Origin: Hexactinellida sp. DTS-2022
Lineage: Eukaryota; Porifera; Hexactinellida
Assembly: GCA_028753945.1 (NCBI GenBank)
Contig: JAPNXP010000002.1
Coordinates: forward strand, 4,092,001 to 4,156,000
DNA length: 64,000 bases
Direction of reading: 5' to 3'
Shown: in pieces, positions 23,296 to 33,898 of the stretch
How positions within the stretch are numbered: position 1 is the stretch's first letter
Layout of the letters: every line of letters begins with the position of its first letter
Position numbers and translations under genes: made by a program
The notes under the pieces: model-generated
Databases searched by the model: none
Told to the model about the DNA's origin: nothing
The model's input: only the letters and a program-made list of their open reading frames with translations

Positions 23296-26200
23296 ATGAA
23301 TAATATTGAAGCATTCAATATTCTAGAAGAGTGTAACAATAATACACGTGAAGCATCCGAAGAGATAATACGTGAATGTCAAATCCCTGAAATAGAATTA
23401 CCATTCATCCGTTCGAAGTTAATACATCTCAAGAACAACAGACGAGATTTCGTGAAGCGTGGGGATTTAACAACTTGGGAAAGAATGCACTTTACTGATA
23501 ATCCTCACCCTAAGGCCGTGGTCTTGAAAAAACGAAAGTCTTCTTCAGATTCTTTGTCTGAATCTATGCACCGAGTTGTTTTCGAAATTGACGAAAATCT
23601 TGATTTGCGAACACCACTTCTTAAGTTACAGTATAAACAAATCAGACGCCGCCTCGACTCTGTATTGTCACACATTAAGGCCCCTCTCGGGTTAATTTTG
23701 AATTATTTAAATAATTGAGTTTATTTCGTTTTTATTAGTTATAATACCCGGGAGGATAATATAGGAAAATTTGGCTTAATTCTGAGGACAATTGAACTCA
23801 CTAGAGCAATTTGAAATTGGGGAATGTCTGTTATATGGCCAAATTGAGAGTAATATAAATTACGGCCACACAATGCTGGTCAGATAAATTGAGATTCGAT
23901 TGTTTTTGGATAGTACACCAGAAAGTAAAGCCACATTGAAAATTTCAGGTGAATCTGACTAATAGTTTTGCTGTAGCGACCATTATAAGATCCAGGAATG
24001 TGAAGGACATCATGGAGGGTGACTTTTTCAAATGGAATGAAAGTTTAGTAGGCTGGCACTGCCACAATTTGTTTTCAATATAGTTGTTATTCATACAAAA
24101 GTATATTTGCATATCTACTTAGGTTGTAAACCTAAATTTTCAACATTCCAAAAATTAAGTTCCGAGTTATAGTCATTTGAAGTCAGATTTGGACTGTCAA
24201 GGTCCCTAGTCTGACTTCAAAGGGCATTTACTTTGAAAGTTTGTATTGCAAAGTTTAGAGCAAGGGTCATTCCCATAATAAATATATATTCAATCGTTTA
24301 CACTTGGTTTCAAACAATTTGGATGAAAACTGTGAACGCTTTAGCATTTTAAACTTTCTGACCTTTCAACTCATTGGGTGGTCCTTTCACATCTCTACAT
24401 TGAATCTCAGAAACCCGTCGACCAATAATGAAATATTTGAGTGCAAAATGCTTGCAATACCCGGTTTCCTATTCGTCCTTAATACATTTTATGACCCTAA
24501 CTCGCAAAAATCTTCCAAATGACCATATATGGGCATAAAATGTGCCCATTTTTGATGATTTAGCATTTTTATTTCTTCAAAACTATAAACTCTAGAGCTT
24601 AGCACTAAATTTCCCATCACATCCATATAATATTGCAAACCCATTAGAATCACAATTGAAACCATTTTCCTAAAGATTGCTGTCCTATATATTGACCGGA
24701 ATACCCTCATAATAGTGTGAAAAGTAAATTGAAAATTCCATTTATTTTTGGTTCAACTATTGCAAATTTGGTCCAAATTGTTTGAAACCAAGTCTAAACT
24801 AACGAGGACATATGTAATTCGGGGGGATTTTTCAAACTAACCTCTAGCATAAAAAAATTCAGAATTCTATATCTTTGAAGTTCGACTTGGACCGCATATT
24901 TACATAAAACATCGAATAATGCAAAAATTGGCAGTCAAAATGTGACTTCAAAGGGATATAACTCACAAAGTTTGTATGTTAGTGGTTAGTTTGAAAAATC
25001 CCCCCGAATTACATATGTCTTCATCAGTTTCGACTTGGTTTCAAACTATTTAGACCAAATTTGCAATAGTTGAACCAAATGTAAATATATTTTCAATTGA
25101 AAATTGACATTTTCATGATGATACACACATTCCTGAGCACTAAACTAGTATTAACAGCAAAAGTAGAGCTCAGATTCACTTGAAATTTTCAATGTACCAA
25201 TACTTTAGTGTGTACTATACGAAAACAGTCTAATCTCAATTTCCAAATTAACCAAAGAGGGGCCTTAAGTCGCTAGCTGAGCTTGAGGAAGTTTCACAAA
25301 AAGTAATTGCGTCTTTGTGCCTTCAGTTAATTGCCAACGAAGAAAAAGATTATGCTACCATAAATGTGTGCAAGGAAATTGTCGAAAAGGGGACTTATCT
25401 GGAACATAATTCCACGTTATGTGAAAGGAACTCCTCATTTCTCTTAGATTTTCTTTCCATCGGGAAAGTAAAGTACAGAGAGTTGAGACGATTTTTAAAG
25501 GAAGACAACGTTTCCATATCGTCCTATAACAAAGTCGCAAAATTTCGCCAGGAGTCATGTCTAGTCACTGAAATGCAATATTTCCATAGAGACTTCGAAA
25601 CACCGATTGGAATCTACATTCCTTATCGATTGCTTGTTGCCCAAACCATTCGGCAAATTGTGGAGATTGAAGCAATTGATACGGCCAATTACCCTCTTAA
25701 GGCGAAGCTGGTTGATGGTTTAGATGGATCTGGGTCACACACCATATACAACCAAATGCGAAACCATCCTGATATCACTTCAAAAAATTTCCTCTTGTTT
25801 GCATTTAAGGTTAAATTACGGCAGATTCACCCAAAAAAACACATGAATTTAGTTTTGAAGGTGGGAGTTTGAATTTCACATATATGATGGAAGACATTAT
25901 AGCTATATCGAAACTGAAAACTAATCGAATTATCTTCCATAAATTCGAAATTATTTGGCTTGAAGTATTATGCTAATACAAAAGTCCCATAGGGGGATTT
26001 TTTCAGACTCCACCTGATAAGTGTGTGGTTTGCAAGATCATTATTTGCTAAAGACCTGTACTGTGTGATCTATCAGATAGATCATCGTTATGGGCGGTTG
26101 GTGGGCGGTTTAGAATTTTGATAAGATCTAAATAAAAAATATTGCGACCTTTTGAAACCAAAAAATGAATAAAAAGGTCATCTTTTAATGCGAAATTTGA

Positions 26201-27743
26201 TAAAATGCTTGATAAATAAATTCCAAGTCATAATTCAAAAATGTAAACCGTCTACCAACTCCTTACGCTTATAATCTTTGAATATTGATTCTGATAACAA
26301 ACATTGATGGCCGCATTGCCAAATTACCGCATAATATCTACCACCACTTTTGGAAATCGCCCTATGGGAGATTTGTATTAGCCAAATTTTGAAACCGACA
26401 AAAAATAAAAAGTATAATAGATAGGGACATTTTCTTTTTGGTTTATTGATTTGTATCGTATAGGTATATATTTCTCACAATTACAGATTAATGCAAGAAC
26501 TTTCATTCACGTGGGGTAATTTAACCTTAAGATCATCTGGCTCCAAGATTCGTTTGGCAATACAATATGGAGGAATCCATCTCCAAATTCACCTTTCACT
26601 ATGAGGCCAGTAGCATTATTGGCGCTAGGAGAGAATCGTGAGAATGTAGAGTATTTGATGGACTCTACAATTAATCCAGAAACCAAATTCTTGCAACTAA
26701 ACGGAGTCATGTTAGCAGCGGGAAAAGTTAATGTTGATATCACGCGTTGTTTGTTCGACACAAAAATGGCAGCTATCCTTGATGGTGCAGGCGGAGCTTC
26801 TTGCCATTTGTGCACCTCAACGAAAGAACAACTTACTGACATAGAACTCATTCAACAGGGGTTTCCTATCAACCGTTCAATTGACTCGGCTAATCAGATC
26901 TTTGATGAGATAAACGAAGAGGAATTTCTCTCTCTACCAAGCAAAGAGAGGTTTGGAATAACGCATAAACCATCTTCAGATCTAAACATTCTATCAGCTT
27001 CTCCTCTTCACGGCTATCTGCGGATATTCGGGTGGTTTATGCAGCTTGTATACCATTTACAAGCTGGAGAGAAAAAATGGAGACCAACTTCACCAAAGAT
27101 TCGTCAATCTATGGAATTTGTACGTAGTTTCCTATGGGAGAAGCTAAGTATCCATATTGATTGTCCTTCTCCTCAAGGAGGTACGACTTCAACAGGGAAT
27201 GTAGCTCGCAGCTGTTTTCAACGATTTGATGATAGTAAAAAGGATTTCTTTTACTGGATTATCACTTTAATCCCCTGTGAATACCACCTACCACTTGGTT
27301 TCATATACACAAATTTAGCTGTAATATTGCGAATATTCAATTGTGATGAGCTTATCGACAGCGACAAACTATCCACATTATGCAAAGACACTTATCAGCT
27401 AATTGTGGAAACATTTCCTTGGGCGAGTATTACTCCTACTTTGCACAAAGTGTTAGCTCATAGTGCCCAACTGATTGAACAGTTCAATGGAGGCAGAGGT
27501 TTGAAATCCTTATCTGAAGAAGGCTTGGAGGCTTGTCACAAATACATTCGACGTTACCGTGAACAATTGGCCAGAAAGATATCTTTCGAAGCAAACCTCA
27601 AAGACGTATTCCTCCGTCTCGTTTCCCAGTCTGATTTCTTCTCATTCTCTCAAAGAAGGCTTATTGGTAGCAAAACTGCAAAAAAGAAGTCGAAACAGAT
27701 TTCCAAAAACGATCAACTATTTGAAAGTATTGTTTTGTTGTGA
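23296..27743 (+). CDS. RAG1-like (Transib-type) transposase, cut by two TTAA elements
   Basis: Three coding blocks, 23296-23678, 25269-25808 and 26531-27743, join into 711 codons with no stop or frameshift when the two insertions and one TTAA each are removed. The start is fixed by MNN, shared with the 19830 copy. Motifs in joined numbering: VDGLDGSGSH at 276-285, with D280 the likely first catalytic Asp; C399-x2-C402 and H613-x4-H618 (LHKVLAH), matching the RAG1 zinc ligands in type and spacing; GGTTSTGNVAR around 524-534; SEEGLEACHKYIRRYRE at 636-652, with E641 the likely catalytic Glu; then LARKISFEANLKDVFLRL. After LH at 467-468 comes GY, where vertebrate RAG1 has an Asp two positions on, so the second catalytic Asp is not located. 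It would cut and join the CACAGTG ends. Unbroken only without the inserts. Confidence 0.8.
23679..25264. mobile_element. TTAA-site element, family B, inside the RAG1-like gene
   Basis: 1586 bp between TTAA copies at 23675-23678 and 25265-25268. Ends are GGCCCCTCTCGGGTTAATTTT and the complement of GGCCCCTCTTTGGTTAATTT. The first 170 bp match the end at 8069-8242. From about 23885 the left side (attgagattcgattgtttttgg, acattgaaaatttcaggtgaa) is again an inverted match to the right end (about 25165-25245), so the element is a long imperfect foldback with an extra left block. Non-coding. Confidence 0.85.
24725..25105. repeat. Foldback hairpin inside the family B element
   Basis: The left arm at about 24730-24860 (ggttcaactattgcaaatttgg, gtttgaaaccaagt, catatgtaattcggggggatttttcaaactaacc) is inverted at about 24970-25085. 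Paired arms exceed 100 bp around a spacer of about 110 bp. Confidence 0.75.
25809..26526 (+). mobile_element. TTAA-site element, family A, inside the RAG1-like gene
   Basis: 718 bp between TTAA copies at 25805-25808 and 26527-26530. Ends are GGTTAAATTAC and its complement. Copies lie at 6535-7255 (inverted) and 21095-21664. No coding frame. The target base after TTAA is G, so the junctions read AAG|GTTAAAT and CCTTAAG|ATC: a GT-AG pair whose use would restore the host frame. Confidence 0.85.
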
Positions 27744-28044
27744 TGATTCAACTGTAGTTTCTTTCATAAAGCATAATATTGCTAAGTTAAAAAGCAGAAA
27801 ATTTAATGTAACTCGCTTATTTATAGTCTATATATGGACACAGGCTACTAGTATAAATAATCCAACTAGATCGCTGATGGGATATAAAAATATTAGCGGA
27901 TTTTTAAATTTTAATTTTTTGCTAAGTCATCGTAACTTTAAAAATAGAAGCCGTACCAAAAGAATTTTGTGCTCAGTCAATTTGTTATAGGTGATAACCC
28001 ATAGGTAATAATACATTTAGTACCTCTATCATGCACCAAAATAC
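27744..28044. other. 3' untranslated part of the RAG1-like transposon
   Basis: AT-rich sequence between the transposase stop and the right terminal repeat. The open frame overlapping the gene end and running to 27990 has no recognisable motif and is treated as chance. Confidence 0.5.
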
Positions 28045-28080
28045 CTATGGCCGCTGATGTACCTGTTTTTGCCCACTGTG
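28045..28080 (-). repeat. Right terminal inverted repeat of the RAG1-like transposon
   Basis: Read inward on the minus strand: heptamer CACAGTG, then 15 bp that begin GGCAAAAACAGG, then ATCAGCGGCCATAG. The AAAAACAGG word lies only 3 bp from the heptamer, so it is not at a 12- or 23-bp nonamer position. Confidence 0.8.
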
Positions 28081-28435
28081 TTCACTGCGTTTCTGATAAA
28101 TCGTCAACGATTTCTATCCCTGTGTTTGGGCTTTGAACATTATTAGATTTAATTCTCTTGGTTGTCTCAGGAGTGCTGTGAGGTTAGCGATCACGATAAT
28201 ATTTTCTTTAGTATCAATTTACAACTAGGATCTGAGAATAAGTAGTAATATTCGTTTTTCGAACTCTTAATATTTTGAAATAACATGCTCTTCTGCCAGA
28301 AAGGAGGTTTAATAGTGGATTCTTTCCAAATAGCAGTATTTCTTCCAAAATAGTTGAAGACATAAAATCAAGATCTGCATACATTACATTTATAAGCAAT
28401 GTTTGAAGTATGGAAAGCACACACCAAAGTCGAGG

Positions 28436-28690
28436 AGGTTGGTGTGTGGTTATGTTCTGCCGCGAAGCGACCTATCAAGCGAAGCGCGGTAGTATAAATT
28501 AAAGTACTTAAAAATCCATAATCTAATTAATTCTAGATATTATCATTGAATTACTAACACGAGCCCTTCGGACTCGGTCGCTTCGCGACGGATCACTCTC
28601 TCACAAAAGTCGCTTCGCGACTTTTGTTCGTTCGTGTTAGGCATTACGCGATACAATTAACGGCCGCTTCGCGGCCTTTACCTCCCCAAA
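28436..28690. repeat. Hairpin cluster with TTCG loops
   Basis: Short GC stems closed by TTCG: gtcgcttcgcgac twice, ggccgcttcgcggcc, and cgagcccttcggactcgg. A related block without all the loops lies inside the two hAT copies (15655-15740 and 42055-42140). 28408-28449 also forms an acacaccaa/ttggtgtgt hairpin. No coding sequence; 28691-29065 holds nothing recognised. Confidence 0.7.
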
Positions 28691-29069
28691 AGCAATAATA
28701 TTACTAATGAGTTCACCTGTAGCTAGTAAATTACACACTATTACTTAACGCGCCTAAATTCATATTGGATTGTGATTAGATACTGTAATTTGTTTGGGAA
28801 ATTATGTTATGTAAGTTATTCTCATTACTCAATAGTTATTAATTATTAATTAATTAATAGCTTAATAATTCTTAAGGATAGCTCGTTCAGCTATATTAAA
28901 TGGTCAGCTTGTTTGCTCAAATAAATTGCAACATGTGGTTGGTAAATTATACGCAATTAATTATTTCAGTAAATTGTATTGTAATTTATGAATTCCAAGA
29001 AATTTATGAATTCTGGATTTAATCTCTCATAATAATAGTTTAAAGGTGAGAATAAGATCGTTTAATTAA

Positions 29070-29767
29070 GGTTCAGGTATCCTCTAGAGTACTTCTACCA
29101 TAAGTATTCACCCGAATGAATTAATTTTTTTACAGCGAATTTACTTCATCCTCAGGATGCCAAAAATACAATTATATTGGCAAATAAACTAATAGAGGAA
29201 AAATCTTTTTTTAAATTTTAACATTTTTGCGGAATAGATCAATGAGAAAAGAGAAACAATACCAAGAATATTATTGATAAAATGTGTTCAGCTGGATGTA
29301 ATATAACTTTTGAGTACAGGAATTGTGAATATCTACATTTTTCTGGATTTCAAATACTTTTATGTGATGTCGATTTTCAAATGAAGATTTTCCTTATCCA
29401 AAATCCAAAAAACAGATGAACTATTCATATTAGGGTAAATCGCAGCACTGAAAAGTTGTATCTTTACGAGATCTCTCCGAAACCGTTGAGTTTTTGATTC
29501 TACGACCAAAATTGACAAAATGACTTCTTCCGCAATTCTAAAATGTTAGTTTTGAGATAGCGGCTTTTGAAAAACAAAATTACAGCAATTATTCCTAAAT
29601 TGAGGTGAACAAAGTGTGTCAAACTGGAAAAATATTAGGAATCTTTCTTAGAAATCTCTTGAGAGTGTTCATTAGTATCAATACAATCCCAAAATGCAAT
29701 AAAAGAGAAATAGACAATGATTTGGATTTTATCTAAATATTCGAAATTTGTAGAGTATACCTGAACC
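29070..29767 (+). mobile_element. TTAA-site element, family C, short copy
   Basis: 698 bp between TTAA at 29066-29069 and 29768-29771. Ends are GGTTCAGGTATCCTCTAGAG and the complement of GGTTCAGGTATACTCTA. Interior words (tacttcatcctcaggatgccaaaaataca, gtgatgtcgattttcaaatgaagattttcc) match the longer copy at 36002-37695. Confidence 0.85.
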
Positions 29768-29885
29768 TTAACATAGATTATGATCTAGTAGTAGAACGGG
29801 ATTAAAATTTATGGGATGTGTAGAAAGATTGATTTAATACTTGTACAATAAACAGACATATCATGCAAGATAATTATATTTGTTT

Positions 29886-30040
29886 AATAAGGGTAGTTCG
29901 TTTCAGCTGCATCATAAGGGTGCTCGTTACAGCTGCATCATAAGGGTAGTTCGTTTCAGCTGCATCATAAGGGTAGTTCGTTTCAGCTGCATCATACGTA
30001 AGGGTAGCTCATTCCAATCTAGCTTATAAGAGGTTAGGGG
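29886..30040 (+). repeat. Tandem repeat leading into a tRNA-like block
   Basis: Four diverged copies of aagggtagttcgtttcagctgcatcat run from about 29888 to 29995. The last repeat is followed by gggtagctcattccaatctagc and, about 25 bp later, ggggttcgaatt. GTAGCTCA and GGTTCGAATT resemble tRNA A and B boxes, so this may be a decayed tRNA-derived head whose 5' part was tandemly copied. Confidence 0.4.
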
Positions 30041-30242
30041 TTCGAATTAAACATAATTGAGTACCATTATATGCAACTCCCTGTGAGTGTAAGCCTTTCA
30101 AGCAAAAAACGGAAGAGTTCGCCTATTTGTTTTAATTACTTTAATACTGTCTAAAAGAAAAAGGTTTATTTAAAAAAGCTCAATTAAATTAGAAAAAAAC
30201 CCCCAATTAAGTGGTTATTACCTTATTATTAACTCTAAAATA

Positions 30243-30790
30243 TCCAGGAGCCTGGACTGCATGGTCCAGGCTCCCCCTACCCGAGCTCCGCCTCTCCTCG
30301 CTCCGCCTCTCCTCGCTCCGCCGCCTCTCCTCGCTCCTCGCCTCCGCCTCCTGTGGCGCTCGTCTGTGTGAGTGTGGCGGTCATCGTCTGTATGAGTGTG
30401 GCGGTCATCGTCTGTATGAGTGTGGCGGTCATCGTAGGTATGGGTGTGGCGGTCATCGTCTGTATGGGTGTGGCGGTCATCGTCTGTATGAGTGTGGCGG
30501 TCATCGTCTGTATGAGTGTAGCAGTCATCGTCTGTGTGGGTGCGGCGGTCATCGTCTGTATGAGTGTGGCGGTCATCGTCTGTATGAGTGTGGCGGTCAA
30601 CGTCTGTGTGGGTGCGGCGGTCAACGTCTGTGTGGGTGCGGCGGTCAACGTCTGTGTAGGTTCGGCGGTCAACGTCTGTGTGGGTGCGGCGGTCAACGTC
30701 TGTGTGAGTGAGGCGGTCAACGTCTGTGTGGTGCGGCGGTCAACGTCTGTGTGGGTGCGGCGGTCAACGTCGTAGGTGTGGCGGTCATCC
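30243..30790. repeat. 24-bp minisatellite with a GC-rich lead
   Basis: The palindrome gagcctggactgcatggtccaggctc sits at about 30249-30274. cctcgctccgcctct repeats run to about 30350, then about 18 copies of a 24-bp unit (gtgtggcggtcatcgtctgtatga). Long frames on both strands come from the multiple-of-three unit and are not genes. Confidence 0.85.
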
Positions 30791-31660
30791 GAAAAATTTA
30801 AAAGTTCCTCCAGATCTATATCCAAACAAGTATAGTACAAGCTTATTTATATCCGCAATAAATAACGGCTGCCAAGGGGTTTAGTGGCTTTTTGTCCGAT
30901 TTTTAAGCATATTTTGAGACGTTTCGACTGTTCCTGAAGAGACTATAATTTAGAATGTTCCGATGTAAATTTTAAAAAGGCGTATTATCAACGTCCAGTC
31001 ACGGTGCAATTGCAATTGGAGCGTTCTGAATAAATTTGTTCAGAAATCCCATACAAAAATGTTAAAATTAGCCAAAATTAGCCTCGGTATCCTTAATCAA
31101 ATCAAATCAAAATTTAATGTTGATTTAACTATTTGAAATGGGCAAAAACTATTTCAATTGTAGTTATTAATATTATTTCAATTGTAGTTAATACTATTAT
31201 AAACTATATTCACTGCCCAAATAACAGGTGAACAGCTTTTCATTGATATGAATTATGTTAATTCAATGATGTATATTTCTCGAAAAAAATCAAATCAATC
31301 AATCATTTTGAATCCCTGCTGGGATGAGTGAATAATTTAATCACAAAATGGATCACTACAGAATACAATATCTCAGGGTTCTTTTTAAGGGCGATCTTGG
31401 TGTAAAATTAAAGTAGGACTCGGGTCGAGCGTACGGTGCTGTAGAGTGGGCAAAAGTAATTTAGGTTTAATCTTGGGAAATTATGGATCAATATTACAAT
31501 TTAAATTTCGCTCTCAAAAGGTCTTTTCTAAAAATATCAACACATTTTCATAAGATTATGATTAGATATTTTTCGTCTAATTATTGATTGGATCATTGTG
31601 AGGTAGAATTGCTACGTCCATATTTTCGGTATTACACCGCGATTAAGCTGAGTTACACCG
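30791..31660. other. AT-rich spacer, nothing recognised
   Basis: No supported gene. 31130-31205 has a short direct repeat of tatttcaattgtagttaata. Confidence 0.4.
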
Positions 31661-31689
31661 CGGACTCAACCTTAAAAAAACCCTGCATT

Positions 31690-31905
31690 AACTGTAACTG
31701 CGGCATACAGCTATGATACATAGCTGTATCACTCCCTAACCAATTCAATTGAGCACAAAAGAATGGTCAGAGGGATCACATTCACATCCATCAGGAGAAT
31801 CACACTACAGTAGATAGTACACTGCAACTGTGGGAATACAGCTATAATATACAGCTGAATCACTCCCCAACCCAATAGAAAAGTCAGAGGGATCTCAAAT
31901 ACTGA
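31690..31905. repeat. Imperfect direct duplication with hairpin
   Basis: Two units of about 130 bp share aactg.gg.atacagctat, agctg.atcactccc.aacc and gtcagagggatc. The first contains the perfect 9-bp stem acagctatg/catagctgt. It lies just beyond the OTU end of the Helitron and could be part of its 3' end, but no CTRR terminus was fixed. Confidence 0.5.
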
Positions 31906-32031
31906 TGTAACCTTATTGAGTTATTAAGTAAAACGGATCAAAGTGTTCAGAACCTACATGGTGGTGTATGCAATGATACACTATTCCCAATATTTTACCA
32001 TGATAGGTTGGATTACATAACATTGGACTTG

Positions 32032-32631
32032 TTAGTTACCATGGATATACACATTGTGTAGTCTCCAGTTATTGCAATCACTATCGGTTGCACTAATGGA
32101 GACGACGTCTATGCCAGCTAAAGCTCCTAGCATCCTTAATTCTACGTCAGTACCCCATGCATGAGGAGCTGAAATGCGTTGTACGTGCTCATTCAATTCC
32201 TCCTCAGAGTACAAACCCGATTTCTCCATAACATTAGGAAAGTGTTGTGGACTTGACATGAATCTACCAATCAGATTCTGCTTTAGCATTTCAAATTTCG
32301 ATTCAGTACTAAATATAATATGGGATAATGCTCGATACAAACAATTACCATCGGCAAATACTGGTACTAAAGAAATATTCATGTGAAATGTATTTGTCAA
32401 TCTATTTTCCAGTGAACAGTAGTATTGCTTGTAATTATTAATAAGAGGGCGAAGTAATGGTTCTCTAGTTATTAAAATTGGTTCGACATCTAACCCAATA
32501 CTACTGGCAATCCTCCTTTGCATAAGGGGAGTCAAGTTATTTATGGAACAATTGAGCAAATTAATATCCATAGTATGTACCGGGCCTGTGATAATACCAT
32601 CAAACATCAAATCAGGCAAATCAGTACTCAT
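32032..32631 (-). pseudogene. OTU-type cysteine protease, 3' truncated
   Basis: 199 codons from ATG at 32631. FADGNCLYRALSHI at residues 92-105 holds the OTU catalytic block, with D94 and C97. LIGRFMSSPQHF and an HAWGTDVELRMLGAL block follow as expected. The frame ends shortly after WRLHNVYIHGN, before the usual C-terminal catalytic His, so it is probably inactive. OTU domains are a known accessory of Helitrons in several animal groups. It lies downstream of the helicase as a separate frame. Confidence 0.85.
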
Positions 32632-32740
32632 GGGCGCAGGGAATTATCCAGGAGCGCGAGACGCTCCTCTAGGCGTATGTTTTGGGTAAATTCTATGTTT
32701 AGGAGCGCGAAAATTTTACACCTTCTCCTATACCATAACA

Positions 32741-33897
32741 CTAAATTAGTGAATTAGGAGCATGAAAATTTGCTCGGATACTGAAAAGGAGCGTATCCTC
32801 AAATTGCTGTATAAGACCCTGCATGGGCGACTGAGTAGATTGGGAACCCAGGAATGGACTGAGGATATTATGACAGAATTCAGTTAGCTTAGGTTTCTTC
32901 CTGAGTTGCTCAGAATCACCTGGTACAGATACCCTTTTCGCAAGACTAAAGACCGGATCTTTGGAATCAGACTGCGAAAGGGGAGAGGATGGAAGGGACA
33001 CATCCATGGTACATGTATCCTGAGTGGAGTGCAGTACATTACCCAAATGATTCTGGAATACCTCACGATATACTACATTCTTAACCAAGGCTCCGCCGGA
33101 TGAGGAGGGGGTGCCGCCACAAACCATAATTTTTAAGCCGGCAGGATTTTGAACTCGGCTCAATGCAACATATAGTTGGCCATGGCTGAAAATAGCATTC
33201 GGAGATGGTAGGAATATGCCCACATTTTCTAAACTCTGTCCTTGCCCTTTGTTAATGGTAATACAAAAGGCAGGACGAATAGGGAACTGCCTCCTTCTGA
33301 GCACAAACGGAAAGTCTGAGTCAGATGGAGTCATGGGAATGCGGGGAATAAAAACCCGTTTACCCTTATGAACACCTGTAGCAATTTCGGCGTCAATAAT
33401 CCGACTTAGGAAGGCTTTTACAGTTAACCGAGTGCCGTTACACATTCCTTGAGTCTGGTCAAGACTACGCAATAAAATTATAGAAGCGTGAACCTTAAGG
33501 TACAGTCGGTGAGGAGGCAAACCATTTGGTGTAATAGAATTTAGGAACTCAGTGGGGTATACACCTGCCGGCTCCTCGCCTACCGAGTCTGCGCTTAATA
33601 ACGTGCATGCTTCCCCAGGTATCAGGTCCATAACGTATTGATTTATAAACTCAGTGGTATCATTCTTAGGACACATCAAACTACGGCGAGAAATATAATC
33701 TGGATTATTATAGTTAACTTTAATATCGCCGTAAGTAGCAGCAACCAAATCAGAAACTGACTCGCCTGTTACTATGAATTTGTGGTCCACGTGAATCATA
33801 TGACTCTCATCCTCGGGCTCAGTGCCTTCTCCAACTCTCAAAAGGAATTTGGAGAAGTCACTAACTTGGGATGCATCACCTGAAGATAAATTACGGA
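32741..33897 (-). pseudogene. Helitron Pif1-type helicase, C-terminal half
   Basis: The frame from about 33897 contains SSGDASQVSDFSKFLLRVGEG, then VYPTEFLNSI, LRSLDQTQGMCNGTRL, RRRQFPIRPAFCITINKGQGQSLENVG (helicase motif V region) and QLYVALSRVQNPAGLKI (motif VI). Only a TGA around 33910 separates it in frame from the upstream helicase block. The tail after about 33100 is serine- and proline-rich without known motifs. Confidence 0.85.
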
Positions 33898-33898
33898 G

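Larger units (their letters stand above)
22643..28080 (+). mobile_element. Transib/RAG1-like DNA transposon, complete
   Basis: 5438 bp. The left end is CACAGTGGGCAAATCAGCGG and the right end is the complement of CACAGTGGGCAAAAACAGG. The perfect 5-bp duplication TTCAC lies directly outside both (22638-22642 and 28081-28085). CACAGTG matches the consensus heptamer of RAG recombination signals and the CACWRTG start of Transib ends; 5-bp duplications are the Transib and RAG rule. The one gene inside reads left to right. Two TTAA-site elements (23679-25264, 25809-26526) inserted later; without them and their duplications it was about 3.1 kb. No RAG2-like (Kelch) frame is seen. Confidence 0.85.

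Noticed and set aside
28058-28080. A true 12- or 23-bp RSS with nonamer
   Set aside because: AAAAACAGG lies only 3 bp from the right heptamer and has no counterpart on the left. Only the heptamer match is real.
22640-28085. Reading the 22.6-28.1 kb ends as hAT (CAGTGGGC start, 8-bp duplication)
   Set aside because: The 8-bp flanks that this would require (attcacca and tgttcact) do not match, while TTCAC directly outside CACAGTG is perfect and the gene inside is RAG1-like.
30211-30840. Long overlapping frames over the 24-bp repeats
   Set aside because: The unit is a multiple of three, so every frame stays open. No start context or domain.
31690-32031. Helitron 3' end
   Set aside because: Hairpins are present (acagctatg stem, gtgtat stem) but no CTRR follows at the usual distance on the minus strand, so no border is claimed.
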